Origin: Marivita sp. | GTDB lineage: Bacteria; Pseudomonadota; Alphaproteobacteria; Rhodobacterales; Rhodobacteraceae | DNA length: 64,000 nt | Reading direction: 5' to 3' | Assembly: GCF_020055635.1 (NCBI RefSeq) | Contig: NZ_JAIPUT010000014.1 | Span: forward strand, 1 to 64,000 | Notes under the pieces: model-generated | The model's input: only the letters and a program-made list of their open reading frames with translations | Database searches by the model: none | Told to the model about the DNA's origin: nothing | Translations under genes and position numbers: made by a program | Part shown: piece after piece, positions 8,297 to 16,880 of the stretch | Position numbering within the stretch: position 1 is the first letter of the stretch | How the letters are laid out: every line of letters starts with the position of its first letter

Positions 8297-8935
8297 TCAC
8301 GGTGTCAACTTGAACTGACACGAGGCGTGGCCGGGCATCGCGCAGCAGGCTGTTTCCACGCACAGGACATGCGGGCCGACCAATGTGCGGTACAGCTGCT
8401 GGAAGACCGCGGCATGCCACTGGCAGAGCGGCACGTCGCTGTGTTCGCCCTGCACGATGGGGTTGTCGGCAATCTCGAATCGCCACGGCCCCCGGGCGAC
8501 AAATCTGCCCGAACCGGCAAAGGTCCAGGCATGGCGGGTGATCGCCCGGCTCAGCATGCGCGCTGCCACGGGGGCCGGCAACGCCCTGAGCAGCCAATGC
8601 ACCGGCTGCGGAATGCGATGCGCGAGGATGTAGTCGGCGGTCGCCGTGCCGGCTTTGGCGGCCAGGTCCGGTGCCATCTCGGGCATGTCGCGGCGCAGCG
8701 CCTGATGCAGGCGCGCCGCGTCGCCTTCGGGAATCATCCGGCTGCCATCGGGCATTTCGGCGACCCCGGCCCTGGCCAGCATCTGTGCCGCCCGCGCCGC
8801 GCCGCAGGTCCGTTCGATCTGCGGCACCAGTTGCAGGATGGCGTTGGGCCCGATCAGCGCGCCGTGACCGGTGGCGTGGCGGGGATCGTGGCGGACATCC
8901 TCAGACGTCCTCCATTTGCTGCGATCCTCCTCCAC
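8297..8935 (-). CDS. bchJ: Bacteriochlorophyll synthesis protein BchJ (V4R domain)
   Basis: A 212-residue protein matching BchJ, historically called the 4-vinyl reductase: [21 protein letters not shown] near the N-terminus, a V4R small-molecule-binding domain with [30 protein letters not shown], and the conserved cysteine ending [18 protein letters not shown]. Later work assigned the major 8-vinyl reductase activity to other enzymes and views BchJ as an accessory or substrate-channelling factor. The start is a GTG at 8935, giving a 35-base overlap with the end of bchE. No in-frame ATG lies closer to the domain, so the start is uncertain. It is cotranscribed with bchE. Confidence 0.88.
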   Translation of the reverse strand: MEEDRSKWRTSEDVRHDPRHATGHGALIGPNAILQLVPQIERTCGAARAAQMLARAGVAEMPDGSRMIPEGDAARLHQALRRDMPEMAPDLAAKAGTATADYILAHRIPQPVHWLLRALPAPVAARMLSRAITRHAWTFAGSGRFVARGPWRFEIADNPIVQGEHSDVPLCQWHAAVFQQLYRTLVGPHVLCVETACCAMPGHASCQFKLTP

Positions 8936-10565
8936 AGGCCTTGACCTCGGCGCCGTTCGGCATCTTGAAATCCTGTGTGCGCATGGCCGACCGTTCCTTC
9001 ATCTGCGCCTTCACCGCCTCGCGGCGTTCCTTGGCGGCGGCTGCCTTGTCGGCTGACGACACCCAATCCTCCATCTGCGCCTCGGCGATGGTGCGGGTCT
9101 CGTCGAAGTGGAAATCCAGCTTGTTCTTGGATTGCGGCCCGGTATAGCCGACCTTGCCCAGATCATAGAAGGTCCGGCCCACGCCCGCCTTGAGGAAGGC
9201 ATAGAGACAGCCCAGCAAATAGCGCCGCCGGAAGCCGGTGCCGCGCCACGGATAGTGGAACAGCGCCTTCTTCATGTAGAACCGGCGATAATTGTTCATC
9301 ACCCCGTCCAGCAGTTCCCCCCGCTCCATCGCGGCGGGTTTCATGATGGGTGTCACGAAGTTGTAGCGACTGAAATCAAAGACTTCGACCTGATCCTTCA
9401 ACTCCTGAAACAGGGGCGTGAAGGGCCACGGCGTGTACATCGACCAGTTCGCCAGACCGGGCTGCCAGTCCCAGGCCATCTGGTAGGTCTCTTCCAGCGT
9501 TTCGGGGGTCTCGTTGTCCAGACCGACGATGAACTGTGCCTCGACAAGAATGTCGGCTTCGCGCAGCAGGCGAATGGCGGTCTTGTTCTCGTCGACCTTT
9601 GTTTCCTTGTTGAAGATGTCCAGCTTCATCTGCGCCGCGGCTTCGGTGCCCAATGACACATGCACAAGCCCTGCCTTGCGGTAGAACTTGAGCAGATCGC
9701 GGTCGCGGTAGATGTCGGTGACGCGGGTGTTGATGCCCCACTTGACCTTGTCGGGCAGACCGCGGTCGATCAGCTCCTGACAGAAGGCCACGAATTTCTT
9801 CTTGTTGATGGTGGGTTCCTCATCGGCAAGGATGAAGAAGCCGACACCGTGGTTGTCCACCAGATCCTCGATCTCGTCGACCACGTCCTTGGGATCGCGC
9901 ACGCGGTAGTCGCGCCAGAATTTCCATTGGGAGCAGAAGGAACAGGTGAAGGGACAGCCACGCGCAAGGTTTGGGATCGCGACGCGGGTGCCGAGCGGGA
10001 TGTAGATGTATTTCGACCATTCCAGAACGGTCCAGTCGGGTTTGATCTTGGACAGGTCCTTGACCGTGCTCGCCGCCGGGGTCGCGACGATCTGGTCGCC
10101 GTCCATGAAGGCCAGACCCTTGATCTTGTGCTTGTCGGCAGGCCAGCGCCCGTCCTCAATGGCGAGCATCAGCTCGGTGCAGATCTCTTCGCCTTCGCCG
10201 CGCACGATCACATCGACCCAGGGCGCCTCGGACAGGACCTGCTTGTACATGAAGGTCGCGTGCACGCCGCCCAGCATGCGCACGGCATTCGGCACCACCT
10301 CCTTTGCGACCTTGAGAACATCCTCGGCGCGGTAGATCGACGGAGTGATCGCGGTCACGCCGACCACGTCGGGCTTGACCTCCTCCATCTGGCGCGCCAG
10401 TTCGGCATCGTCGATATTGTCGGTCATGGCGTCGATGAAATGGATGTCGTCGAACCCCGCCTGCCGCAGATGACCGGACAGGTAGGCGACCCAGGCGGGC
10501 GGCCAAGTGCCCGCGATCTCGGCCCCGCCGGAGCGGTAATTCGGATGGACAAACAAAATGCGCAT
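8901..10565 (-). CDS. bchE: Mg-protoporphyrin IX monomethyl ester anaerobic oxidative cyclase
   Basis: BchE forms the isocyclic E ring of bacteriochlorophyll using water-derived oxygen, so it works without O2. The 554 residues show an N-terminal cobalamin-binding-like domain ([14 protein letters not shown]; then [17 protein letters not shown] and [13 protein letters not shown]) and a radical SAM core with the CxxxCxxC cluster motif in [16 protein letters not shown] near residue 200. The C-terminal BchE-type extension ends in a short Gly/Gln-rich tail. The ATG at 10565 is chosen because GGGGAG precedes it and the protein then starts as the family does; an upstream in-frame ATG would add 8 residues across the operator. 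The promoter carries FNR-like and PpsR-like sites. No acsF is in view. Confidence 0.96.
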   Translation of the reverse strand: MRILFVHPNYRSGGAEIAGTWPPAWVAYLSGHLRQAGFDDIHFIDAMTDNIDDAELARQMEEVKPDVVGVTAITPSIYRAEDVLKVAKEVVPNAVRMLGGVHATFMYKQVLSEAPWVDVIVRGEGEEICTELMLAIEDGRWPADKHKIKGLAFMDGDQIVATPAASTVKDLSKIKPDWTVLEWSKYIYIPLGTRVAIPNLARGCPFTCSFCSQWKFWRDYRVRDPKDVVDEIEDLVDNHGVGFFILADEEPTINKKKFVAFCQELIDRGLPDKVKWGINTRVTDIYRDRDLLKFYRKAGLVHVSLGTEAAAQMKLDIFNKETKVDENKTAIRLLREADILVEAQFIVGLDNETPETLEETYQMAWDWQPGLANWSMYTPWPFTPLFQELKDQVEVFDFSRYNFVTPIMKPAAMERGELLDGVMNNYRRFYMKKALFHYPWRGTGFRRRYLLGCLYAFLKAGVGRTFYDLGKVGYTGPQSKNKLDFHFDETRTIAEAQMEDWVSSADKAAAAKERREAVKAQMKERSAMRTQDFKMPNGAEVKACGGGSQQMEDV

Positions 10566-10583
10566 GGCGACTCTCCCCGTATG

Positions 10584-10601
10584 TGTCAACTTATTCTGAC
10601 A
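10584..10601. promoter_or_regulatory. PpsR/CrtJ-type operator in the bchE promoter
   Basis: TGTCAACTTATTCTGACA fits TGT-N12-ACA exactly, the palindrome recognised by the photosynthesis repressor PpsR (CrtJ). It starts 18 bases upstream of the bchE ATG. On the minus strand it contains AGAATA (10597-10592), a -10-like element that would give a transcription start near 10585, so binding would block RNA polymerase. Confidence 0.75.
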
Positions 10602-10620
10602 CTTAATCCGTCAGATTTGA

Positions 10621-10634
10621 TTGACATGGATCAA
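10621..10634. promoter_or_regulatory. FNR/FnrL-type box upstream of bchE
   Basis: On the minus strand TTGATCCATGTCAA matches TTGAT-N4-ATCAA at 9 of 10 defined positions. Its centre (10627.5) lies about 42 bases upstream of the start predicted from the AGAATA -10 element, the spacing of class II FNR activation. FnrL activation of bchE under low oxygen is established in Rhodobacter. Confidence 0.75.
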
Positions 10635-10703
10635 GACAGCATCAGAGCTTTTCCCCCGCGCAGGCTGTGGTAGCCTTCCCGGACACAGGAGGGAGGTTCA
10701 CAG

Positions 10704-11396
10704 ATGAACATCATTTGGCTTGGACACGGATCATTTCGCATCGAAATCGGCGACCAGATATTGCTGGTCGACCCTTGGCTGACCGGCAACCCGATGATGG
10801 AGGGCCAAGACCACGACGCCGCCGTCGCCGGGGCGACGCAGATCCTCGTCACTCATGGGCATTTCGATCACACGACGGATGTGGTCGCCCTGTCTCAGAA
10901 AACCGGTGCCCCGGTGAGCGCGATCCATGAACTGGCGAACTACCTGTTCGGACAGGGCGCGATCGAAGGCGCGGGGTTCAACAAGGGGGGCACGATCGGG
11001 TTCGGGGATGTCACCGTGAGCATGGTGCCCGCGTCACATTCCTCGTCCATCGTCGAGAACGACCGCCCGGTCTACATGGGGATGGAGACCGGCTTTGTCA
11101 TCAAGGGCGACGGCCACACGATCTACCTGTCGGGCGACACGGCGATCATGGCGGACATGGAGTGGATCGGCGATTACCACAAACCCGATATCGGCATCCT
11201 GTCGGCGGGTGGACATTTCACCATGGACATGGCCGGGGCGGCCTATGCGGCCAAGCGGTATTTCGACTTCAAGACGGTGATCCCGTGCCATTACCGCACC
11301 TTCCCGCTGCTGGAGCAGAACGCCGAAGTGCTCAAGGCCAGCCTGCCGGATGTCGAGGTGATCGAACCGCAGGTGATGCAGGCGATCACGCTGTAA
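10704..11396 (+). CDS. UPF0173-family metal-dependent hydrolase (metallo-beta-lactamase fold)
   Basis: A 230-residue soluble protein of the UPF0173 group. Seen: the N-terminal strand MNIIWLGHGSFRIEI, LLVDPWLTGNP, the metal-binding THGHFDHTTD (HxHxDH), YLSGDTAIMADM with the bridging Asp, and a late PCHYRTFPLL histidine. The physiological substrate is unknown. It is divergent from bchE across a 138-base region. GGAGGGAGG lies 8 bases before the ATG, a strong ribosome binding site. It converges on metY. Confidence 0.9.
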   Translation: MNIIWLGHGSFRIEIGDQILLVDPWLTGNPMMEGQDHDAAVAGATQILVTHGHFDHTTDVVALSQKTGAPVSAIHELANYLFGQGAIEGAGFNKGGTIGFGDVTVSMVPASHSSSIVENDRPVYMGMETGFVIKGDGHTIYLSGDTAIMADMEWIGDYHKPDIGILSAGGHFTMDMAGAAYAAKRYFDFKTVIPCHYRTFPLLEQNAEVLKASLPDVEVIEPQVMQAITL

Positions 11397-11405
11397 TCCG
11401 GGCGC

Positions 11406-11470
11406 GCAAGCCCGTTCGAACGGGCTTGCCGCATTTTCGAAAATGCGGAAAAGGCCCTTGGAAGGGCCTT
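11406..11470. terminator. Three tandem perfect hairpins between convergent genes
   Basis: A 24-base perfect palindrome built on GCAAGCCCG/CGGGCTTGC (11406-11429), a palindrome with arms CGCATTTTC/GAAAATGCG (11430-11447) and a 9-base stem AAGGCCCTT/AAGGGCCTT (11451-11470) fill the gap between the hydrolase and metY. The arrangement matches the triple block at 3523-3582. A bidirectional terminator cluster is the likely role. Confidence 0.75.
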
Positions 11471-11476
11471 CCAGCT

Positions 11477-12766
11477 CTACCTGACCGCGTTCAGCGCCTG
11501 GTTCAAATCGGCAATCAGGTCCGCCGGGTCTTCGATCCCGATGGAGATCCGCACCACGCTCGGTCCGGCGCCCGCCGCTTCCTGCTGCTCCGGTGACAGC
11601 TGCCGGTGCGTGGTCGAGGCCGAATGGATCACCAGGCTGCGCGTGTCACCCAGATTGGCCACGTGGCTGAAGATCTCGAGCGAGTCCACGAATTTCACGC
11701 AGGCGTCATAGCCGCCCTTGAGCTTGACCGTGAACAGGCCACCCGCGCCCTTGGGGCAGATCTTTTCGACCCGGTGGTTGTAGGGCGATGTCGGCAGACC
11801 GGCATAGGTCACGGCTTCGACCGCATCGTGGGTTTCCAGCCAGCCCGCCACTTCCATCGCGTTCTCGACATGCTTCTGCATCCGCAGGCTCAGGGTTTCG
11901 ATCCCCATCAGCGTGTAATGCGCCGCCTGCGGGTTCAGCGTCATGCCCAGGTCGCGCAGACCGATGGCGATGCCGTGGAACGTGAACGCCAGAGGCCCGA
12001 AGGTCTCGTGGAACTTGAGGCCGTGATAGGCGGGTTCCGGTTCGCTCAGCGACGGGAACTTGTCATTTGCCGACCAGTCGAACTTGCCGCTGTCGACGAT
12101 CACGCCGCCGGTGACGGTGCCGTTGCCGGTCAGGAACTTGGTCATCGAATGCACGACCAGTGTGGCGCCATGTTCGATGGGGCGGCACAGGTATGGCGTG
12201 GCGCTGGTGTTGTCGACGATGAGCGGGATGCCAGCCTCGTCCGAGATGGCCGAGATCGCATCCAGATCGGTGATGTAGCCGCCGGGATTGGCGATGGATT
12301 CGCAGAACACCGCGCGGGTGTCGTCGTTGATCGCGGCCTTGACCGCGTCCAGATCGTCGAAATCGACAAATGTCGCGGACCAGCCGAAGCGTTTGATCGT
12401 CTGGCTGAACTGGGTGATCGTGCCGCCGTAGAGCCGTGTCGAGGCGACGACGTTCTTGCCCGGACCCATCAGCGGGAACAGTGCCATGATCTGCGCCGCA
12501 TGTCCCGAGGAACAGCAGACCGCGCCCGCGCCGCCTTCGAGCGTCGCCATGCGTTCCTGCAACGCGGCCACGGTCGGGTTCGTCAGGCGCGAATAGATGT
12601 AGCCGACTTCCTGAAGGTTGAAGAGCGCCGCCGCGTGATCGGCGTCGCGGAACACGTAAGCCGTGGTCTGGTAGATCGGCACCTGCCGCGCGCCGGTGGC
12701 CGGGTCGGGCCGGGCGCCGGCGTGAATCTGAAGCGTGTCGAAACCGTAGTCGGGTCCGTCTGTCAT
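11477..12766 (-). CDS. metY: O-acetylhomoserine aminocarboxypropyltransferase (sulfhydrylase)
   Basis: A 429-residue Cys/Met-metabolism PLP enzyme. It has DTLQIHAGARPDPATGARQVPIYQTTAYVF at the start (typical of MetY), YSRLTNPTVAALQERMATLEGG, CCSSGHAAQIMAL, and the PLP lysine in VVHSMTKFLTGNG. It condenses O-acetylhomoserine with sulfide (or methanethiol) to homocysteine (or methionine). The insert typical of the long O-acetylhomoserine form is present, so MetY fits better than MetB/MetC. The open frame continues upstream to 13108, but the ATG at 12766 is preceded by GGGGAG and starts the family sequence. I looked for a SAM-II riboswitch in the leader and could not recognise one. Confidence 0.94.
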   Translation of the reverse strand: MTDGPDYGFDTLQIHAGARPDPATGARQVPIYQTTAYVFRDADHAAALFNLQEVGYIYSRLTNPTVAALQERMATLEGGAGAVCCSSGHAAQIMALFPLMGPGKNVVASTRLYGGTITQFSQTIKRFGWSATFVDFDDLDAVKAAINDDTRAVFCESIANPGGYITDLDAISAISDEAGIPLIVDNTSATPYLCRPIEHGATLVVHSMTKFLTGNGTVTGGVIVDSGKFDWSANDKFPSLSEPEPAYHGLKFHETFGPLAFTFHGIAIGLRDLGMTLNPQAAHYTLMGIETLSLRMQKHVENAMEVAGWLETHDAVEAVTYAGLPTSPYNHRVEKICPKGAGGLFTVKLKGGYDACVKFVDSLEIFSHVANLGDTRSLVIHSASTTHRQLSPEQQEAAGAGPSVVRISIGIEDPADLIADLNQALNAVR

Positions 12767-12992
12767 GGTTGTCTCCCCTTTGGTCTGTCTGGTTGCGCAC
12801 AGGATTAGGCCATCGCGGGGGCGCTCACAACTGCTGCCTTGTGCGAAAGAACAGACGGACAGGCTCGCCCGGTTCCCGACGGGACGACGTTCCGGGTTTC
12901 GACGGCAGAGCGAAACACCGGTCCTGCGGGCTTGCAGGACCGCTGCAATCTGCGACACAAGGGAGACCAAGCTGACAGGAGACCGTATCGCC

Positions 12993-13982
12993 ATGACCCT
13001 TCCCGCCACGATGACCGCCATCGAGATCACCAGCCCCGGCGGACCGGAGGTCTTGCAGCCCGTGTCGGTCCCGGTGCCCATGCCCAAGGCGGGCGAGATC
13101 CTGATCAAGGTGGCCTATGCCGGGGTCAACCGCCCAGATGCGCTGCAACGTGCGGGCCTTTACAACCCGCCGGCGGGTGCGTCCCCCCTGCCCGGTCTCG
13201 AAGCGTCTGGCACCGTGGCTGCTGTCGGTGCCGGTGTGTCGCGCTGGAATGTGGGCGATGCGGTCACAGCGCTTCTGCCTGGTGGCGGGTACGCTGAATA
13301 CGTCACAACCCACGCCGATCACGCCCTGCCAGTGCCCGAGGGCATGCCGATGGATCAGGCGGCGGCGCTCTGCGAGACATTCTTTACCGTTTGGTCGAAC
13401 GTGTTCCGTCGCGGCGGCCTGCAGGCGGGCGAGCGGTTCCTGGTGCATGGCGGATCGTCCGGCATCGGCACCACCGCGATCCAGCTGGCCAACCTGCGCG
13501 GCGCGCGGGTGTTCACCACCGCCGGGTCCGCCGACAAATGCGCCGCGTGTCTCGCGCTGGGGGCCGAGGCGGCGTGGAACTACCGCGAGACGGATTTCGC
13601 AGCGGCCATGCGCGCCGAAGGTGGTGCCAATGTGATCCTCGACATGGTGGGCGGCGATTACCTGCCGCGCAACCTCAAGGCGCTGGCCGATGACGGGCGG
13701 CTGGTGCAGATCGCGTTCTTGCAAGGCCCGAAGGCCGAGATCAATTTCGCGCCGCTCATGATGCGGCGTCAGACGATCACCGGATCGACTCTGCGGCCCC
13801 AGTCGGTCGCCGCCAAGGCCGCCATCGCCCGCGATCTGGAGGCCGAGGTCTGGCCGCATTTGGCCTCTGGCCGGATCGGACCGGTGATGGACAGCGAATT
13901 TGCCCTGGCCGACGCGGCCAAGGCCCATGAACGGATGGAAGGCTCGAGCCACATCGGGAAAATCGTGCTCAAGGTCGGCTGA
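12993..13982 (+). CDS. Zinc-type alcohol dehydrogenase / NAD(P)H quinone oxidoreductase (PIG3-like)
   Basis: A 329-residue medium-chain dehydrogenase lacking zinc ligands, typical of the quinone oxidoreductase/TP53I3 (PIG3) branch: MTAIEITSPGGPEVL, VAYAGVNRPDALQRAGLYNPP, the nucleotide-binding LVHGGSSGIGTTAIQLA, and DMVGGDYLPRNLKAL. It reduces quinones or enones with NADPH in the cytoplasm. The upstream in-frame extension to 12765 is rejected, because the ATG at 12993 has AGGAGA 7 bases before it and begins the family sequence. It is divergent from metY. Confidence 0.9.
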   Translation: MTLPATMTAIEITSPGGPEVLQPVSVPVPMPKAGEILIKVAYAGVNRPDALQRAGLYNPPAGASPLPGLEASGTVAAVGAGVSRWNVGDAVTALLPGGGYAEYVTTHADHALPVPEGMPMDQAAALCETFFTVWSNVFRRGGLQAGERFLVHGGSSGIGTTAIQLANLRGARVFTTAGSADKCAACLALGAEAAWNYRETDFAAAMRAEGGANVILDMVGGDYLPRNLKALADDGRLVQIAFLQGPKAEINFAPLMMRRQTITGSTLRPQSVAAKAAIARDLEAEVWPHLASGRIGPVMDSEFALADAAKAHERMEGSSHIGKIVLKVG

Positions 13983-13994
13983 GCGCCGCCAAGA

Positions 13995-14924
13995 TCATTC
14001 CGCCGGCATCGGTTGCGGCAGGGCGTCGCGGTCGCGGCCCTGATCCGGCATCACAAGCGTGCGGGTCGGGAACGGGATGTCGACGCCGGCGGCATCCAGC
14101 GCCTCTTTGACCCGGCGCTTCATGTCCGCCTGGTACTGGAAATAATCGCTCGACGCGCACCAGACGCGGACAAGGAAATCGACGCTGCTGCTGTTGAGAT
14201 TGTTGACCTGGATGAACGGCTCGGGGTCGGCATGCGAGCGCGGGTCGGCCATGATCGTGTCGCGGATCACCTGTTCGGCCTGCCCGAGATTGGCGCCGTA
14301 GCCGACGCCGAATTCCCACTCGGCGCGGCGGGTGTCATAGGCGGAATAGTTCTTGATCGTCTTGCCCCAGACCTCGGAATTGGGCACCACCACCTTGACG
14401 TTGCCGATATCGGCAAGCTCGGTGTAGTTCAGGGTGATCTCCTTGACCGTGCCGAGGACATCGTTGATCTGCACGAAATCGCCGTTCTTGAGCGGGCGGA
14501 ACAGGATCAGCATGACACCGGCGGCGACATTGGACAGCGTGCCCTGCAGGGCCAGGCCGATGGCCAGACCGGCGGCACCGATGACCGCGATGATCGACGT
14601 GGTCTGCACACCGAAGGTATTGAGGACAAAGAGGCCGGTGAAGGCCAGGATCGTGTATCGCAGGATGTTGCCGAAGAAGATGAACAGCGTGTCGTCGAGG
14701 CTGGCGTGCATCTGGCCGATCCGGATGACGCGGCGCTGGATCACGCCCGAGACGATGACCCCCAGGATCAGGATGACCACCGCGCCGACAAGATTGCCAA
14801 GCGCGCCCAGCAGCGCCTCGAGCGTCAGCAGATCGGCCAGAGATCGGCCATTGTAGATCTCCACCGTGAGGAGCGAGGTGATCTTGTCCCATGCGCCATT
14901 TGCGGCGGCTTCGACGTCTTCCAT
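13995..14924 (-). CDS. MscS-family mechanosensitive ion channel
   Basis: A 309-residue small-conductance channel. Three to four N-terminal membrane spans (LLGALGNLVGAVVILILGVIVSG; TILAFTGLFVLNTFG) precede the pore helix (IIAVIGAAGLAIGLALQGTLSNVAAG) and the beta domain (LFRPLKNGDFVQIND, then VKEITLNYTELADIGNVKVVVPNSEVW). The C-terminal alpha/beta vestibule ends in PQPMPAE. It releases solutes on hypoosmotic shock from the inner membrane. ATG 14924 is chosen for the upstream GGAAGG; an in-frame extension to 14975 is less likely. Confidence 0.92.
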   Translation of the reverse strand: MEDVEAAANGAWDKITSLLTVEIYNGRSLADLLTLEALLGALGNLVGAVVILILGVIVSGVIQRRVIRIGQMHASLDDTLFIFFGNILRYTILAFTGLFVLNTFGVQTTSIIAVIGAAGLAIGLALQGTLSNVAAGVMLILFRPLKNGDFVQINDVLGTVKEITLNYTELADIGNVKVVVPNSEVWGKTIKNYSAYDTRRAEWEFGVGYGANLGQAEQVIRDTIMADPRSHADPEPFIQVNNLNSSSVDFLVRVWCASSDYFQYQADMKRRVKEALDAAGVDIPFPTRTLVMPDQGRDRDALPQPMPAE

Positions 14925-14980
14925 GCTTTGGCCTTCCTTGTTTGCGCGACCTCGGGGTGGCCGCGCCGCAGTCACGGGCG

Positions 14981-15022
14981 CCTCCCCCTAAAGGTTTCGC
15001 TTCGATGTATCTTAGGGGGAGG
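14981..15022. promoter_or_regulatory. Perfect 11-base inverted repeat in the nat-mscS spacer
   Basis: CCTCCCCCTAA (14981-14991) and TTAGGGGGAGG (15012-15022) are perfectly complementary across a 20-base loop. The element lies between the nat stop codon and the mscS start on the same strand. It could be a terminator lacking a U tract, or a leader hairpin or operator of mscS. Confidence 0.5.
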
Positions 15023-15057
15023 TATTGCCGTTCGGTCCCTTCGGTGCAACCCTCGGG

Positions 15058-15897
15058 TCAGCCCGCCCCGCCGTGCGCCATCGACTTGACGACGGCTTGG
15101 GTCAGAGTGGGATCGGCGGTCAGCCCGAACATGTCCTGCAGACAGGTCAGAACCGCGATCACGTCCAATAGCGAGGTTTCCCGGACAAGGGCCGTGCCGT
15201 GGAATTCCCGAAAGGTCGTGCCCTCGAGCGTGTAGCGCCGTCCGTCTTGCTGACGCGCGACGACAAGCGTTTGCCGGAACAGCGATCCCGGCGGGGTCGC
15301 CGCCAGCCAGTTGCCCGCCTGAAGATCGGACAGCGCCGTCACCTCGTCGGTGAAGGCATAGAGATCGGACCAGTCACCGCTGGCGGAGCGACGGCCGAGA
15401 ACGGTGCCAAGCCCCGGGCGGTCATCCAGACGGAACGCAACGCCATCAGCCACCAAAGGCGTGTCGCGCAGCATTTCAAGCGGGGCTGACGGCCCCGGAC
15501 CGCCGAAGCCGACATCGACAAGATGCTCGGTCCCTTCTATCGTAACGATCACCACGCAATGGGTTCTGGGCCCCGGTTCGGGGCGATTGCGCATCACCCG
15601 CGCCATAAGCAGCCGGGCCTTGAACCCCAGGGCGCAAAGACCCGTGCAGAGCAGCAGGTTGAGTTCGAAACAATAGCCGCCCCGGCGCTGAGCGATCAGC
15701 TTTCGGGTCAGCGATCCGAGGTCGAGCGATGGCACGTCGCCCCCCAGAACCGACAGGTTTTCGAAGGGTATCCGCGCCAGATGCGCGCGTGTCACGTCTT
15801 CGAGCGTTGCCCGCGTGACCGGTGGTTGCCCGTCGATCTCCAAACGGGCCAGCCACTCGGGCAGCCACGTGGTGTCGGTCGGTGTTTCGGGTGTCAT
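15058..15897 (-). CDS. nat: Arylamine N-acetyltransferase
   Basis: A 279-residue NAT with the family's catalytic Cys-His-Asp triad: RGGYCFELN (Cys), THCVVIV (His) and HLVDVGFGG (Asp). N-terminal landmarks are HLARIPFENLSV and LGSLTRKLIAQRRGG. These cytosolic enzymes move acetyl or other acyl groups from CoA to arylamines, arylhydrazines or related acceptors. The start follows the stop of the extradiol dioxygenase gene by 16 bases, so the two are almost certainly cotranscribed, an arrangement also seen in the mycobacterial nat-hsaC gene neighbourhood. The physiological acceptor is unknown. Confidence 0.92.
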   Translation of the reverse strand: MTPETPTDTTWLPEWLARLEIDGQPPVTRATLEDVTRAHLARIPFENLSVLGGDVPSLDLGSLTRKLIAQRRGGYCFELNLLLCTGLCALGFKARLLMARVMRNRPEPGPRTHCVVIVTIEGTEHLVDVGFGGPGPSAPLEMLRDTPLVADGVAFRLDDRPGLGTVLGRRSASGDWSDLYAFTDEVTALSDLQAGNWLAATPPGSLFRQTLVVARQQDGRRYTLEGTTFREFHGTALVRETSLLDVIAVLTCLQDMFGLTADPTLTQAVVKSMAHGGAG

Positions 15898-15913
15898 GCG
15901 TCCTCGGTGGATG

Positions 15914-16873
15914 TCAGTCCTCTTCGACCGGCGGCGTGCCGTGAGTGTGGAAGGTCTCGATGGTCTTGAGACCCCAGGCCTGCCCCTTCTTGCGCTCGTC
16001 TTCCGTCCAGGTGACGGTCTCCCAATCGGGTTGCAGGATCAGCCGCGCACCCGCGTTGGCCAGTTCCACCCGGTTGCCCGCCGGTTCCCAGACATAAAGA
16101 AAGAACGTCCCCTGAATGGCGTGCTTGTGCGGGCCGGTTTCGATATGCACGCCATTTTCCAGAAAGATGTCGGCCGCGCGCAGGATGTCTTCGCGCTGAT
16201 CCGTGGCATAGGTCACATGGTGCAGGCGGTTCTCGCCGCGGCCGTGTTCTTCGGTGCAGGCCAGATCGTAGGTCTTGTTGTTGATGGTGAACCAGCAGCC
16301 GCCCAACCGCCCGTTGTTCAGGCGGATCTGTTCGGTCACGCGACTGCCCAGACAGGTCATCATGAAGTCACGGAACTGGGTCACATCCTCGGCCAGCAGG
16401 TTCAGGTGGTCGATCCGGCGCGGCGACACGCCCTGTGCGTGAAAGCGGCTGGACATGTTCTTGAGTGCGGGTTTGTCGTCCTCGGGCGGGTCGTATTTCA
16501 CCGTGTCCCAGTAAAGCTCGAACACATGCCCGAACGGGTCTTCAAAGCGAAACGCGCGGCCATGGCCCAGGTCGCCCTCGGTCCATCCCTGCACCTTGTA
16601 GCCCGACGCCTCGATCACCGCGACGCGCCGCTCGAGAGCCGCCTCGGACGACACGCGGTACCCGATATGCGCCACGCCTGTGCTGTCGGATTTGGTCAGC
16701 TTGAGCGTGTGGAACTCGTAGTCGTCCCACGCCCGCAGATAGGCGCTGTCACCCTCCAACGCGGACAGTTTCAACCCGTAAACCCGCGTGAAGAAATCAA
16801 GGCTGTCGTCGAACCTGTCGGTCAGGACCTCGACATGGCCAAGATGTGCGACGTCAAAGCAGGGTTCGGTCAT
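15914..16873 (-). CDS. Extradiol ring-cleavage dioxygenase (catechol 2,3-dioxygenase-like, VOC fold)
   Basis: A 319-residue type I extradiol dioxygenase made of paired VOC modules. Metal ligand candidates are the His in RRIDHLNLLAEDV (about 155), the His pair in NRLHHVTYATD (about 222) and the Glu in GNRVELANAG (about 273). The typical EDPFGHVFELYWD closes the N-terminal domain. These enzymes use Fe(II) and O2 to open catechols next to the hydroxyls. The gene follows the TRAP permease with a 7-base gap and precedes nat by 16 bases. No downstream hydrolase or hydratase for meta-cleavage products is nearby, so the substrate is open. Confidence 0.88.
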   Translation of the reverse strand: MTEPCFDVAHLGHVEVLTDRFDDSLDFFTRVYGLKLSALEGDSAYLRAWDDYEFHTLKLTKSDSTGVAHIGYRVSSEAALERRVAVIEASGYKVQGWTEGDLGHGRAFRFEDPFGHVFELYWDTVKYDPPEDDKPALKNMSSRFHAQGVSPRRIDHLNLLAEDVTQFRDFMMTCLGSRVTEQIRLNNGRLGGCWFTINNKTYDLACTEEHGRGENRLHHVTYATDQREDILRAADIFLENGVHIETGPHKHAIQGTFFLYVWEPAGNRVELANAGARLILQPDWETVTWTEDERKKGQAWGLKTIETFHTHGTPPVEED

Positions 16874-16880
16874 AAGCGCC

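Noticed and set aside
11406-11470. An insertion-sequence end or attachment site
   Set aside because: Perfect palindromes are nested between convergent genes with no transposase and no target duplication; terminators fit better.
12767-12992. SAM-II or similar riboswitch in the metY leader
   Set aside because: I looked for the conserved loop sequences and could not identify them; a covariance-model search would decide.
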